A stretch of DNA of 64,000 nt from Paramyrothecium sp. XJ0827. Taxonomy: Eukaryota > Ascomycota > Sordariomycetes > Hypocreales > Stachybotryaceae. Below are positions 1-11,990 of this stretch, piece after piece. Within the stretch, counting starts at the first letter, position 1. Each line of letters opens with the position of its first letter. Under the pieces are notes generated by a model. That model was not told where the DNA came from and ran no database searches. It worked only from the letters and a program-made list of their open reading frames with translations. Location: positions 3,844,001 through 3,908,000 of the forward strand of contig JAJFPB010000007.1 in assembly GCA_020881915.1 (NCBI GenBank), read 5' to 3'. The position numbers were made by a program, and so were the translations under genes.

Positions 1-1010
1 AAATAGTATTAATACTTACTAGACTCTTTATAGGTATTCTAAAGGAGGTATAATACTTTATAAAGTTTTATTTAGATATTTAAAAACTTAAAGCTATTAT
101 TTATAGCTATTTAAATATTTATTTATTCTTATAGTATTTTAGTAATTATATTATTATTTTAGGTTAGATTTATAAGAGATTAAGATACTATAGTAATAAG
201 ATATATAAGTTACAATAAGAGTTCTATAAATAATATAATATAATATAATAAGAAATCTTTAATATTAGTAATAATAAATAATTAAAGTTAAATTACTTAA
301 ATAAAAATAGATTATTTTTATTTTTATTATAACTAACTTTATTTTCTTAATATAGCCTCCCTAGTTATTAGGACCTACTCTTAATCTTACTTTATTTACT
401 TAAACTAGATTTTAAATAATTACTATAAATATAATTCTACTTTATTTTAAATAAATATATATTTACTTAATCTCTAAGATTATAGCTCTTTAATAATATA
501 TATATTATTTATTTTACTACTATAGAATCTAAAAACCCTTAAGTATAATTTTATTAATATATTTTAGAATACTATATAATTTTAAAAATCTTTAAGTCTA
601 TAGTATAAGTTATAAGTATTAGGCTAAGACTAATAATAGTAATCCTAAATAGATTAACCTTAACCAGATATTATTACTAGATCTTAAGTTTACCTTTTTC
701 TTATAGTATATCTATCTTTCCTTTAATTATATTTAGTAGCCTTTATATTATATCTAATATCGAGTGTAATAATAGTACTTAGGCTATAATCTCTATTACC
801 TAGGTCCCCTTTATACTAGAGCCTACTAAAATAGTAGTAGTTTCTACTAGATTTAGTAGTCTTAGTAGTATTTCCTATATTTAAAGGTAATTTTTAATTA
901 TTAAGATACCCTATTAAATATACTAAGACTTTTTTTTAGTAGGGTTTTAATTTATTTAAACTCCTATTAACCTAGGTATTATAAATAGGCTTAAATTCCT
1001 TATATAGCTC
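1..1010. repeat. TA-rich, RIP-degraded repeat block
   Basis: The block is almost entirely A and T, is rich in TpA, and is nearly devoid of CpG and CpA, with stops in all frames. Composition switches to normal GC near 1010 (at 'ctcgcggatt'). This is the usual appearance of RIP-mutated transposon sequence in Sordariomycetes. I could not recognise the parent element, and no matching LTR pair is visible within it. It may be the edge of a larger element outside the window. Confidence 0.75.
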
Positions 1011-1120
1011 GCGGATTATTAAATGTAGTCCTTTCACTACTACGTGTTCTGCTATTAATATCTCCAAGCCAGTGTCTCTAACAGTTCCCTGCCCAGATTG
1101 CTACTACTGCCCGAGAGACT

Positions 1121-2007
1121 TTAATGGCGCACGGGATGTACCTCACTAACGTCATGGGCCCTATATGAATAATCCTCACTTGAAACGAAACCAGTATCCA
1201 CGTCACTCGGACGGGTGCCACCCAACTTAAACATGCGCATCAAGCCCCTCACCGGCGATTTCACCGCAGTATCTAACTTGCTCAGCCAGATCTGCTTCTC
1301 GTAATTCTTCTCTATAAACGCCCGCATGTCTTTCGCCCTGACCCTCTCTCCATTAGGTGCCCACACGATGGCGTAGATGCGGATACAGCCCTGCTCCATT
1401 TTAGAGCGCTCGATGTTATCCGAGTGATTCTGGCAAAGCTTGATGAACTTCTTGCCCAAGGTACAGTTGAGAGGCGTCACCTGTTGTGCCAGCATGCTAC
1501 CAATGGTGTTGGACAGGCCGTTGGTGCGGGCCTCGTGCGGCATCTTGATGTCCTGTTTTCTCAGTAAATCGTAGGCGCTGGGATAAGAGGACGCCTGGAC
1601 CTTGAGGAAGATTGTGGTGGCTTTGCAGTTGGAGCTCAATAGGTTTCCCACTGTAGTTGCCGCCTCGCCGCCGGCGGTCGCGAAGCGGTAAACAATGGAA
1701 TTGTCGTGCTTCCAGGTCTTGACGAGGTAGAACCTGTCAAGAAGAAACCCAATGTTCCAGTCCATGATAGTAGACGCGAGATCGGATGAGAAAGTGACGG
1801 TTTGGGGATATTTGCTAGGAGCGTAGTCTGCGAGCTGTGATAGTAGCGTGGGATATCTTCCTCTAATACGCAATGAAGAGCGGGTTGTGGCGACCTTTGG
1901 ATAGCACCAGAATATATAGCATTAAACAGAGCCATATGTTTGCGGATTTTGTGGAAAGGCTCGATTCTCCCATTGCAAACACTACGCCACAGCGATGGCG
2001 CCTGCAT
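1121..2007 (-). CDS. Uncharacterised ORF, read in two frames
   Basis: Two overlapping minus-strand frames look protein-like. One starts at an ATG at 2007 (MQAPSLWRSV...) and stays open past about 1850. The other runs open to a stop at 1121 and contains the segment MDWNIGFLLDRFYLVKTWK, whose first ATG is at 1765. They could be one gene joined near 1830-1870, either across a very short intron (a GTATTA...CACAG stretch of only 35 nt) or across a one-base frame change. The downstream part, about 215 residues from the 1765 ATG, is mixed alpha/beta in character, has several Cys and Lys/Arg-rich stretches, and has no signal peptide or membrane segment. I do not recognise a family. It is the only candidate gene in a normal-composition island between two RIP-degraded blocks, so it could be a decaying gene. 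The smallest safe call is 1121-1765. Confidence 0.4.
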
Positions 2008-3384
2008 CTTTTCATTGTCACCATCCGAGGTCTACGGTGGCTATGGCTTTTTCATAAACTGCACCGAGCTATATGAAATAGGAAACATAAAAAGTATTTT
2101 GCCATGCACGTCAAAGGCGCCTTGGATGTAATTAAAGGTTAGAGAATATGGCGTGACAAACAAGCTTCAGCATGTGAAAATATTAAAATTTCGTTCAGAC
2201 TGAGATGGAATGTGTAAAAGTAAAAACTTGGCTAACTCCTTTGTGTCTACGTAATTCTACTTATCAAAGTGTGGATGAATCTACTCGTAATGGATACCTA
2301 TCCTAGAAAAGGACCCCGAAGAACGACTTAATCTTAAGGTCGTGCATGAAGGATTATATCCATCTGTATACATCGCGACAGTGATGGTACTGTCTTGTAA
2401 TCGGTCCTGTAGATCATCTTGGATAGCTGGCTGTATTCGTCTTGGACGACCTTGTAATCTTCTTAGCGTTGTGGCATCGCCAAATGCCTGTGTGGTGGCT
2501 ATACATCGTCCGAGCAATCCGAGCAATCAGCCGCTGAGACTGATTGGGAGTGGTGCCTAAGAATTATATCTATTCATAGAAGTATAATATGAAGCGAGCT
2601 CGTTAAATAAGTAGGGCTCGCTAGGTTTTGAAGGTCGCTACCAATTCCTTTTCTAGCTTTCAAATGGTAGGGGAGGGGAAGAGCTGCAGGCGAAAGCGAG
2701 ATCGAGATGGGGCATACGAGTAAGGTGACCTACGGCGCGAGAAGCCGAGCTAACTGCGCGGCTAGGTAATTTTGATCTGATAACTGTCCTTCTAGCTGCT
2801 GGCTAAGTCTGCTGTTACGTACCTCTGAACTGGGGTGGTGATATTGAATGTGGCACATTGGTGCCACTGCGCACCTGCGATGCGCGTGCACAGAGCTTGA
2901 TGCCGTTAATTCTCTTGCACAACTTGTCTAGGTGTTGAGCTTCTGCTGCAGCGTACTGAGCGCTATACTTGCTCCAATTTGACTGACATTATCATTAGAG
3001 ACACATTCCTCGGTATGAAGGGGTGCAAAGTAACTACCTCCGGTTTGGGGCATCCATGCTATGGCTCTTGCAAATGAAACTGGCAAAGATGCCTGTTACA
3101 GAACAAGCAGTCACCATTTCGTTGAAAGGCTGGGAATTAGCAGTCATCCCAACCACATGGCCACAGGAAAGGCTGTCGAATGATTGGAGCAAGATTGAGA
3201 TGTTCTGGACTGTCCCTTTCGGATGTTCACATTGCATGGCCGTGCTTCCGGGAAGGGATAATCCTGCTGAACCTTCCTTATTACAAGAATGGTTTGAAGA
3301 GCCGCTTAGTGGCCGCTTTTGCATATTGCTGCCTAGACCTGGACAAGGTTGCGATGATAAGATGTTAATGTTCGGAATGTAAAT
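2008..3384. other. Unique, normal-composition DNA without a supported gene
   Basis: GC content is ordinary here, unlike both flanks. The open frames present (for example 3023-3382 plus) begin with GTG rather than ATG or lack any recognisable protein signal, and no intron-joined gene was found. A short duplicated 'ccgagcaat' occurs near 2508-2525. The block ends abruptly at about 3385, where TA-rich sequence begins. Confidence 0.5.
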
Positions 3385-3764
3385 ACTTAATTTTAGACTT
3401 TAGAGTATATTAATATATCTAAGCTTAATTTTAGTATATCTAGTAATTAGTTATAGAGTAGTAATCTAATTATACCCCTAAAGCTTTAATTACTAAAGCT
3501 ATTAATAATACTTTGCTATTAGCTAGTCTAGATCTACTACTATTTCTAAGCTTAGTACTATAGGGTATCTATTTATAAGAAAGAAATTTAATATTAAGTT
3601 CTAGTATAGAAACTATAGAACTAGAATATATAGTATAATCTTAAAATTATATATAAGATATAAGGGTTAGAATACTATTATAATATTATTATAATAAGTA
3701 TACTAAAATTAATAGTCTTTCTTTAGTCTAGACCCTTAGATTAAACTCCAAAGAAAGTAAGATA

Positions 3765-4388
3765 TAGTATTAGTATATAATAACCGGGCCTAGACCTAAG
3801 TATAGGGTAGGTAGTTTTATAGTTTATTATTTAATATAGGAAATAGGATTCCTTCTTAAAGTAATAAATTACTTATTATTAGTTTATAAGACTTTTTCTC
3901 TAGAAATTAATTAAAGAATATCTTAGGGATTATATAGTATTAATAGCTAGTAGATTCTAGTTTAAATATAATATATAGAATCTTTTATTTATATATATAG
4001 TTCCTTTTCTTAGAGTATATAAGAAAGTACTTCTTAGATTATAATATATAGTACTTCTAGAAATATTATAAAAAGTAATTTCTTCTAGTAATATATTTAT
4101 ACTTTTAGTTTTATTTATAAAAATCTTCTTTTATATAGATCTCTATTCTTATTAAATATTTTTTTTATTTTTATTTTCTTATTTCTAGTTTTTTATTTTT
4201 AGTTCTTCTTTTATATTAATATTTAATTTAGGCTAATATATTAAAGACTAGTTTATAAATTATATTAGTAGTATAAGAACTAGTTTATTTTAAGACTAGT
4301 AATCTAAGATTAATATAGTATTTATATATTTTATTATATAATATTCTATAGATTAGTTATAATCTTAGATGAAATTATAATATAATAT
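3765..4388 (-). repeat. Left LTR (3' LTR of the minus-strand gypsy element)
   Basis: Direct repeat of 14189-14806. Shared landmarks include 'gaaatagga', 'taattaaagaatatctta', 'tataatatatagtactt' and 'attatataatattctataga' in the same order and spacing. The differences seen are nearly all transitions. The ends are estimates taken from where similarity fades. Confidence 0.75.
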
Positions 4389-6559
4389 TTCTCTCTCTAA
4401 GGCTAAGTCTTATAGCCTAGTATTAAATATACTTAAGGTTATTAGTCCCTATTATATATATAGGTCCTTTTTTCTTTTCTTTATTCTTTTACTAATATAC
4501 TAATATTATATTAGATTATATAAAAAAATCTAAATTCTAAAAAACTCTTAAGTATAAGTTATTATTTTATTTTATTATTATTTTTAAAGAGCCTACTAAT
4601 ATATTATATTTTTATTACTTTAAGTATAAATATAAGTATAAATTTCCTTATAGGAAGACTTATTATAATAAATATATTAATTATAGCTATTTTTATAATA
4701 AGGTTTTTATTACTTTTTATTATTTATTTTCTATCTTATTTTACTTATATTTATATAATTTTTAATTTTCTTAGTTTTAGTAAATTATTTTCTTAATTAA
4801 TATAAGAGTTTATTTTATTAGAAGAAGGAAATAATAGTATTAATTACTAAAGTAATTATAAAGTTAAATTAGATTTATATAGTATATACTAAGATTAAAG
4901 TAAAAAGTACTAAGCTATTTAATTATAAAATAGCTAAGGCTAATACTAAGATTTCTTCTATAGATATTTAGTAATTAATTAGGTTAGTTTAGCTAGTAGG
5001 GGCTTTTAGTATTATTAATTAGAATATAGCTAATTTTAATTTTAATTCTTTATTTAAATTTATATTTAGAACTAGGTAATTTTTTATTTAGTATTTTTTA
5101 GGTATTCTAGGGATTCTTAAGTACTTTTATTAGTATTATAGTTTTTTTACTTTATAAAGTATATTATTTTTTTATTTCTTTTTATTTATTATATTAATAT
5201 TCTTTTAATTTTATATTTTAGTTCTTTTAGTAAGACTTTAATATTATTTTTTATAAAATTATTATCTTTAGCTAATTCTAAAAGTATAATATAAAATACT
5301 AGATATATTTTTATTATATTAAGTAAATATAGTTTATATATAATATTAAAAATATTCTTAATAATTAAAAATAATCTTAATTTTTTAAAGTCTAATTTAT
5401 TACTTAATTATATTATTTATATATTTTTTTAAATAAGTAAATTATATTTTTTTCTTTAAAGTTAATTTATTTAATTTTTTTAATTATAGAATTTAATTAT
5501 TTTATTTTTAATAAATAAAATTTCTTTTCTAAGTATATTATATAGTATTTTTATATTTTATACTTTAATTATAGCTTTCTTATTAGTTATTTTAATTTAA
5601 ATTTCTTATTTAAATATAAATTTATAATTTATAATTTATAAAGTAAGGTAATTATTAAGTAGTTTCTAATTTCTATTTATTATATATAATTTATATAATT
5701 AGTAGTAATTTAATTTAATTATTTTATTTATAATTAATATAATAATATAAATATATTTTAATAATTTAATTTATATATTTTATTTATTTATTTATTTATA
5801 GATAATAAGTAGTACTTAATATATTATTAATTTTAAGTTATATTATTAGTTTCTACTAAAATTTTAATATAAATATAATATCTTTATTAAAGATAATTTT
5901 CTTTAGTAATTTATATTATAAAATAATATATTTAATAAAGTAATATATTATTATTTTAGTACTAATTATTTTATTATAAATTATAAAGTATATAAACTTT
6001 ATAAATCTATTAATAATAGTAAAGATATTATTAAAGCTATCTTTTAATCTTAGTTTCTTAGATTATAGTAACTTTATAATAAAGTCCTATAAAATTAATT
6101 TCTATAATTAAATTAGTATTAGTAGGGATTTTAAAAATCTATATAATTTATATTATAATATCTGTACTTTTTAATATATTATATATTTCTTAATATATCT
6201 TATAATATAGTTCCTTAGTCTAGAGATATTATATATTTAGTAAATTATTTAATATATTTTTTAAATATTAAAGTATTTTATTAGGAGATATTTATAGTAT
6301 ATATAAATAACTTCTTTTAAGTATTTTCTAGGTAATATCTAGATTTTTTTATTATAGGTATTATAATTTAGTTATAGATCTTCTAAATAAATATATTTAT
6401 TAAAAAGTACTTTATATTCTTATATTAATTTATTATATTTTATAATCTTTTATTTAAGTTTTAAATTAAATTTTATTATTATTTTTAATTTTCTAAATTT
6501 ATATAATTTATAATTATTAATTTTTTTATTTATTATAAATACTTAATTTATAGCTTTTA

Positions 6560-6705
6560 GTATTTCTTATTTATAATTACTTTATTAATTTAAAGTATTA
6601 GTTCTTCTATTTTTTAATTCTTTTTTATAAATAATTTCTATATTAAATTCTAATAGTATTTTATAGTAATATATTTATTAAGTTATTAAGGTTTAAATTA
6701 TAATA
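6560..6705 (-). pseudogene. Continuation of gypsy pol beyond the pogo insertion (RNase H tail)
   Basis: The minus strand below 6705 continues the RNase H C-terminal pattern: a Y-K-I-L-L-E-F-N-I-E-I-I-Y-K-K segment followed by NRRTNTLN, the degraded form of the conserved R-x-G-x-x-N-x-x-A-D-x-L-S end of the gypsy RNase H. It is interrupted by stops of the CAA-to-TAA type. It shows that the pogo element split one open reading frame. The integrase should lie further down, toward 4400, but I could not read specific motifs there. Confidence 0.6.
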
Positions 6706-6747
6706 ACGTACATGTATAGCGAGTGGGACAGACAAGCGAGTGGGACA
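6706..6747. repeat. Left TIR of the pogo element
   Basis: 42 bp, identical in inverted orientation to 8523-8564. It contains the 12-mer GCGAGTGGGACA twice, separated by GACAA, which probably marks tandem transposase-binding sites. Confidence 0.93.
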
Positions 6748-6811
6748 CAAATCCTAACCCTCTGCATAGCAACTTCAATAAAAACACAACAGACCATTTG
6801 ATCATTTAGAA

Positions 6812-8466
6812 CTAACTGCTATACTCATCTCCAGAGGCTGGAATATCTGCTTTACATGTTCTTACATTATGCCCGGGCTTGCCGCAAATGCCACAGCGTC
6901 TTTCCCTCGGTTGCGCTGATCTTCCTTGACCACCTCTCCTCGACGATTCGGCCACTATCTGCATATTCACATCCGTTTGATCAATTGATGCCTGACCTTC
7001 CTCTACAGTCATCATCCCTCCATTGCGTAGGCGTTTCTTTTTTTCTCTGCGGCGCCGGCTTAGTATCTCATTTGCCTCTCGAAGATCCCGGACCTCAGCC
7101 CTAAGTAATGTCATCTCATGCATTGTTCCCTTTAAACCCTTGGTCATTGACTTTAAAGCCTCGATAATTGATGCCGGAGAGCTACTATGATGTCTCTCAA
7201 TTCGTCTTCTTAGATATTCAGATTGAGATTCAGTTTCCCTGACTGTCTTTGGCGTCTTTGAAGTCAAGGGGCCGGAAGCTCTGGCTCACCTAAAGGAGGC
7301 GTTGGAGTTCGTAATTGGATATCAAGCCTCGAGATCACATGGTTCGCATCAAGAGGAACAAGCCCGGCCCCTCTAAAGCCTCCCTGGATATTGTTCTTTG
7401 TCATAGTGGCTTGATGTGCGGCGTGGAAGGCAGGTAAGAACTCGGTCTTTGAGATATGTGTAATAGAGCATTTAATCAACTGCTCAATTTCTCGACCATA
7501 AGCTTGTTTTAGCGGCCCAAAGCAACCCACATCAAGCGGCTGGAGTAGGTGAGATGAATGAGGTGGCATACAAAGCGTAATGATCTTATTCTCCTTGCAG
7601 TAATCTTCAAAGAGGACCGAGTGGTGGCTTTCATGCCCGTCAAGGATCAGAAGACGATAGGCACCATTTGATCTTTTTATTGTATGCCGATTGAAGTGCT
7701 TTAGCCACTCGAGGCCCGTCTTGTTATCGGTCCAGCCATTCTTAGTGGTTGCAATAGCCCAGTTGCCCGGGAGGTTGCTTTCTCGATACCAACTGGAGAG
7801 ATGATATTGGCCCGCAACAATGATGAACGGCGGCAGCGCCCAACCTTCTGCATTAATCGATTGAATCGTTGTAACCCACTCACGGTTTCCAGGCTGAACC
7901 CTTTTAGGATTTGCACGCCTTTCTGTGCCCGTAACAACCATACCGCTCGTAATAACACCCATCATAAAGCCAGTCTCATCAAAGTTATACCAATCATTTG
8001 ATCTTATGCCGTACTTCGCGACTATATTCTCTACAAGCGAGAACCACGCGTTTATTACGACTGGATCTTCGCATTTGGCTCTCTGATAGTCATATCTGCG
8101 AAAGAAACGCGTCTTGAGCTGTGGTTGCCGCCTGACGAAGTTTGAAGCCCAGCGTGTTCCGACAGAAGGCGCATCGCGATCAGCAAGCAGTCGATTGGCC
8201 ATATCTTCAACACCACAAAGCCGGGGGGAAAACCCTCGTGTATCCAGGTCAAGGACGTATTCAACTATCGTCTGTTCCTCAAGATCAGATAGTTTACGCG
8301 AATTAGCCATAGTATCGCCCCGGAACTGTTTGCCATGCTTCCGATTGTGCAATGATTGGCGAGGGATATTATACATCTGCGCAGCGCATCGCAGGCTTAA
8401 TTTTGGGTTTTCTTGAAGGGCTTGAAGTGCAAGATTGATATTAGCTTCATTTCTTTGGCTTGACAT
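6812..8466 (-). pseudogene. pogo-family DDE transposase, one-base frameshift before the zinc-knuckle tail
   Basis: From the ATG at 8466 the protein begins MSSQRNEANINLALQAL. It shows an N-terminal psq/CENPB-type helix-turn-helix (CAAQMYNIPRQSLHNRKHG), a second CENPB-like DNA-binding region, and a complete DDE catalytic core: NFDETGF (first Asp), LILDGHESH (second Asp) and PHSSHLLQPLDVGCFGPLK (third Asp). The frame ends with a TGA at about 7264, just after PPLGEPELPAP. The same strand continues open one frame over from 7267 to 6812 with a basic coiled region (LRREANEI-like) and a CCHC zinc knuckle, CGICGKPGHNVRTC. Fungal relatives carry both parts in a single protein, so a one-base deletion near 7264-7268 best explains the break. 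The DDE core may still be translated, without the knuckle. Confidence 0.85.
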
Positions 8467-8522
8467 GCTTAGTTGTGGTGAATCATTTGATCTTTTGGTG
8501 ATGATGTAGGTTGAGGGATTTT

Positions 8523-8564
8523 TGTCCCACTCGCTTGTCTGTCCCACTCGCTATACATGTACGT
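8523..8564. repeat. Right TIR of the pogo element
   Basis: Exact inverted copy of the left TIR, with the same doubled 12-mer, followed by the TA target duplication at 8565-8566. Confidence 0.93.
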
Positions 8565-8565
8565 T

Positions 8566-9268
8566 AAAGTAAAAGATATTCTTATAATTTATATAAATCT
8601 TAATTCTATAATTACTTTTTATAATATAATATTAGAATTTCTTAATAACTTTAATTATTACTATAAATTCCTTATTATAAATAAAATATTAAAGTAGTAA
8701 TTTACTAAGTTTCTTTAATTAAAATATTATAGATTTTAGTATTTTATTTTTATTTTATTACTTAATAGTAGTATTAAATATAAAATCTAATATATTAGTT
8801 TTTAATTTAATTACTTTATTAGAATTAAATATAATAAGAACTAGTTCTTTAATAATAAATTTCTTAATTTCTTTAAATATTTATTAAATTTCTTTATTTT
8901 AATTTTAATTAAATTCTTATTTCTTTTTTATAAAATTAGTTAATAATATTATAATTTTACTAAAGTTCTTAATAAATTATTAATAATAATTAATAAATCT
9001 AAAGAAGCTTTAAATATTTTTTATATTCTTTAGGGATTCTTATTTATATATTACTATAATTTTTCTTTTTTTATTTAGATTTTATTAGATTAAATAATAT
9101 ATTTAAAGTAATTTATTTCTTAAATATAAAAATTACTTTTTTTAATTTAATTAATAAATTAGTATTTTAAAGTACTTTAAGAACTTTATAAATATATTCT
9201 TTATATTATTTCTTATTATTTAAGAAAATAAAAATATTATTAAGATATATAATTATAAAGTTATTTAT
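8566..9268 (-). pseudogene. RIP-degraded gypsy reverse transcriptase and RNase H region
   Basis: Reading the minus strand from 9268, the frame gives the gypsy RT core as FIIIYLNNIFIFLNN, where GAT codons have become AAT (D to N) and CAA has become TAA. It continues with residues matching the pattern of the palm and thumb (KVLK, NLLIKLKK). About 450 bases further on are the connection and RNase H motifs: LIIF then LKTN at the RNase H start, YNKEFIVIIKVIK (normally HDKELLAIV...), and NYKNIFYF (normally DHKNLxYF), which abuts the pogo insertion at 8565. Many internal stops come from C-to-T change. The assignment rests on motif order and on the RIP-consistent nature of the substitutions. Confidence 0.75.
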
Positions 9269-11126
9269 ATATTTTCTTAAAATATAATTAATTATTTTTA
9301 GAATATTACTAATATATTAATTAATTTAAAAAATATAATTAGGTATTTAAATAAACTAAATTTAATATAAAATACTATTTTTTATTTTTTTTTTTTTAAT
9401 TTAAATTAAATTATATACTTCTTTTAAATTAAATATAATAAAGATTATTTTATTATATAATTAATTATATATTTTTATAATAAGTAGTAATAAAATAAAG
9501 TCTTTTATAGTAATTTTATTAAGTTATTAGTAATTTACTACTAATTAGAATTTCTTATTTTTTTTAATATAAATATAATTAAGTACTTTATTAATAAAAT
9601 TAATTACTAAATATATTTTTTTTAAGGTTTTTCTTAATATATTTTTTTAATATTTATAATTTTTAAATATTAAAATTATAAATTAATAAGAAGTAGGTTT
9701 TTTTTTATTAATAAAATAAATTTTATAGTTCTATTAAAAGTATTTTAGTAATTCTAATTTAAACTCTTCTTAAAATAGCTTCTTATAAATATAATATTTT
9801 TCTAAAATATATATATATTTTTTTAAGTTCTTCTTTTTTTATTTTAAGATCTTTTTTTATTAATTAAATAGATCTTTTATTATTTATTTTAGTACTTATT
9901 ATAGCTTCTTAAGATATAAAATTCCTTAGTTTATATTAGTTTAGTCTTATTTATATTATAAATTAAATTATAATAATTCTTCCTTAATTATAGTAGCTTT
10001 TATTATATAATCTCTTCTAGTTTTATATTATTTATTTTACTTAAATAGTAATTTATAGTAAATATTTACTTTTTTTATTTTATTTTAATCTTTAAGTTCT
10101 TATTTTAATATAAATCCTAATTTATATACTTAATTAGTAATTTAATTAATTTATAGATTTTTAAATTTAAATTATAATCTCTTAAGAAAAATAGATTTCT
10201 TACTTAGTAATATAATATTAAAAACTATTTTAAAAATTATATTATAATTATAAAATATTAGAAAATATATTTTTTTATTAATAAATTTATTATTATATAT
10301 AAGTAGTATTTCTTTAATTAACTTTATAATATAATTTCTTTTACTTTTTTTCTTTATAGTAATTAAAATTAATTTATTAATTTAAAATTAATAAAACTTT
10401 AAGCTACTTTAAAATCTAATTCTATAATAATTTTATATTTATTAATTATTACCTTAATTATAATAATCTTATATATTACTTTTTTATAGTTTTAAATTAT
10501 ATTAAGGGTTATTTAATTATTATACTTTACTTATAGCTCTTTTATAAATAAGTATTTTTATTTTTTATTTAATTTATTCTAATAAAGATATTATTAATAT
10601 TTTATAGGGATTTTTATTTTATTTTATTTTAGAGATTTAATATTTAAATTATAATAATAAAATATTTATAGTAGAAGTTATTTAATATATAGTACTTATT
10701 ATATTATTTAATATAGTAATTAGGGGTTCTTTTATTTAGTTTTCTTTTATTAGAAAATAAGCCCTTATTAAGTACTTTAATTAATTTATAATTACTAGTA
10801 ATTAATTATTTCTTCTATTAATCTTTTTTATATTACTAGTTATTATTAAGTATTTAAAATATATTTCCTTAGATATATAATATTTCTAGTATTCTTCTTT
10901 ATATTTTATTAAAATAATATTATTATAGAGATTTAAAAATCTATAAAATCTTACTTTTTTTTTTCTTATAATAAAAATATTCTATAAGGTATTTTTAGTA
11001 GCTTTTTACCTAATATAACTTAGCTTTTTTTTTTATTATTTAGTAATCTAGCTTTATTTAATTACTATTATTTAATTTCTCCTCCTAGGTACTAAGAATA
11101 AAAGACCTATTATTACTACTATTATT

Positions 11127-11990
11127 AAGGTCACGTGATAGGTTACATAATTAGCTTAACTACTATGGCGGCTTATATAGACTTATATTAGATAATATAT
11201 ATTATTATACTACAAAAAGTTCATTTAAAAAGATATTATTAATTTAAATAAGTTAGATTTACTTAACTATCTACTATAATAGCAAGAGCTTAATAAGTCT
11301 TACTACTTCTACTATTTATTATAAAAGATCTCTAGTCCAGATTATATCTCCTTAGCTAGATACTTTATTTTCTTTATATTTCTTTTAATTTTTAGATTAT
11401 AGGCCTTATTCTTTAAGAGATATAGCTTATTTCTAAATTTACTTAGATTCTCCTTTATTTCTTTAGAACTAGTTTTCTTTTATAGCTCTTAAACTATACT
11501 ATAGCTCATACTTACCTTTATATCTACTTTAGCTATCTTAAGGTCTTCTATATATTATATTGGTTAGCATTTAGCTTTGCTACTAGGGCTTCCTCTGCTC
11601 AAGCGATCTTATCTATTGGGCGTTGCTCTGGATTTAATATGGAAATTTAAGAGGTCTTAATGAATATTAGGATTGCAAGGTCTCTTCTGGTGTTGGTATT
11701 AGTGATGAATAGATCTGTAGGAGATTTCGGCTGCAATAAGGGCATAAGTAGATTTTTATGTTACTATTCTTTAAGTAGTTTGATTTAACTTTATTAAGGC
11801 CAGGTAATATATACTACTATAGAACTTATATTAACTTTGGCTTTGCTACTAGTATTGCTATAGCTGTAGCTATAAGATTTATTTGGTATAGACCTTGGTG
11901 GTATAGTAATATCTTAATAGCTCTATTAAGTTCCTATATATATATATATAGCGGAATAGATGGCTTAAGTCTTGTAAGTACCTATGGTAT
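11127..11990. other. Less-degraded island inside the RIP block
   Basis: Within otherwise nearly pure A/T sequence this stretch keeps words such as 'ggtcacgtgatagg', 'atggcggctt', 'gggcttcctctgctcaagcg' and 'gatttcggctgcaataaggg'. The first about 90 bases (CACGTGA ... near 11130-11215) resemble the style of a small fungal retroelement LTR, but no second copy was found. It may be a nested insertion that met fewer RIP cycles. No ORF is present. Confidence 0.35.

Larger units (their letters stand above)
6706..8564 (-). mobile_element. pogo/Fot1-type DNA transposon with intact ends
   Basis: Perfect 42-bp terminal inverted repeats (6706-6747 and 8523-8564) start ACGTACATGTATAGCGAG and are flanked by TA on both sides (6704-6705 and 8565-8566), the target duplication typical of the Tc1/mariner-pogo superfamily. 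The 1859-bp element has normal base composition, in sharp contrast to the RIP-degraded gypsy around it. It holds one transposase gene on the minus strand. The ends look competent for mobilisation, but the transposase frame is broken, so movement would need a transposase supplied from elsewhere. Confidence 0.93.

Noticed and set aside
3023..3382. 119-codon plus-strand ORF
   Set aside because: Starts with GTG in a eukaryotic context and shows no recognisable protein features; a minus-strand frame of similar length overlaps it.
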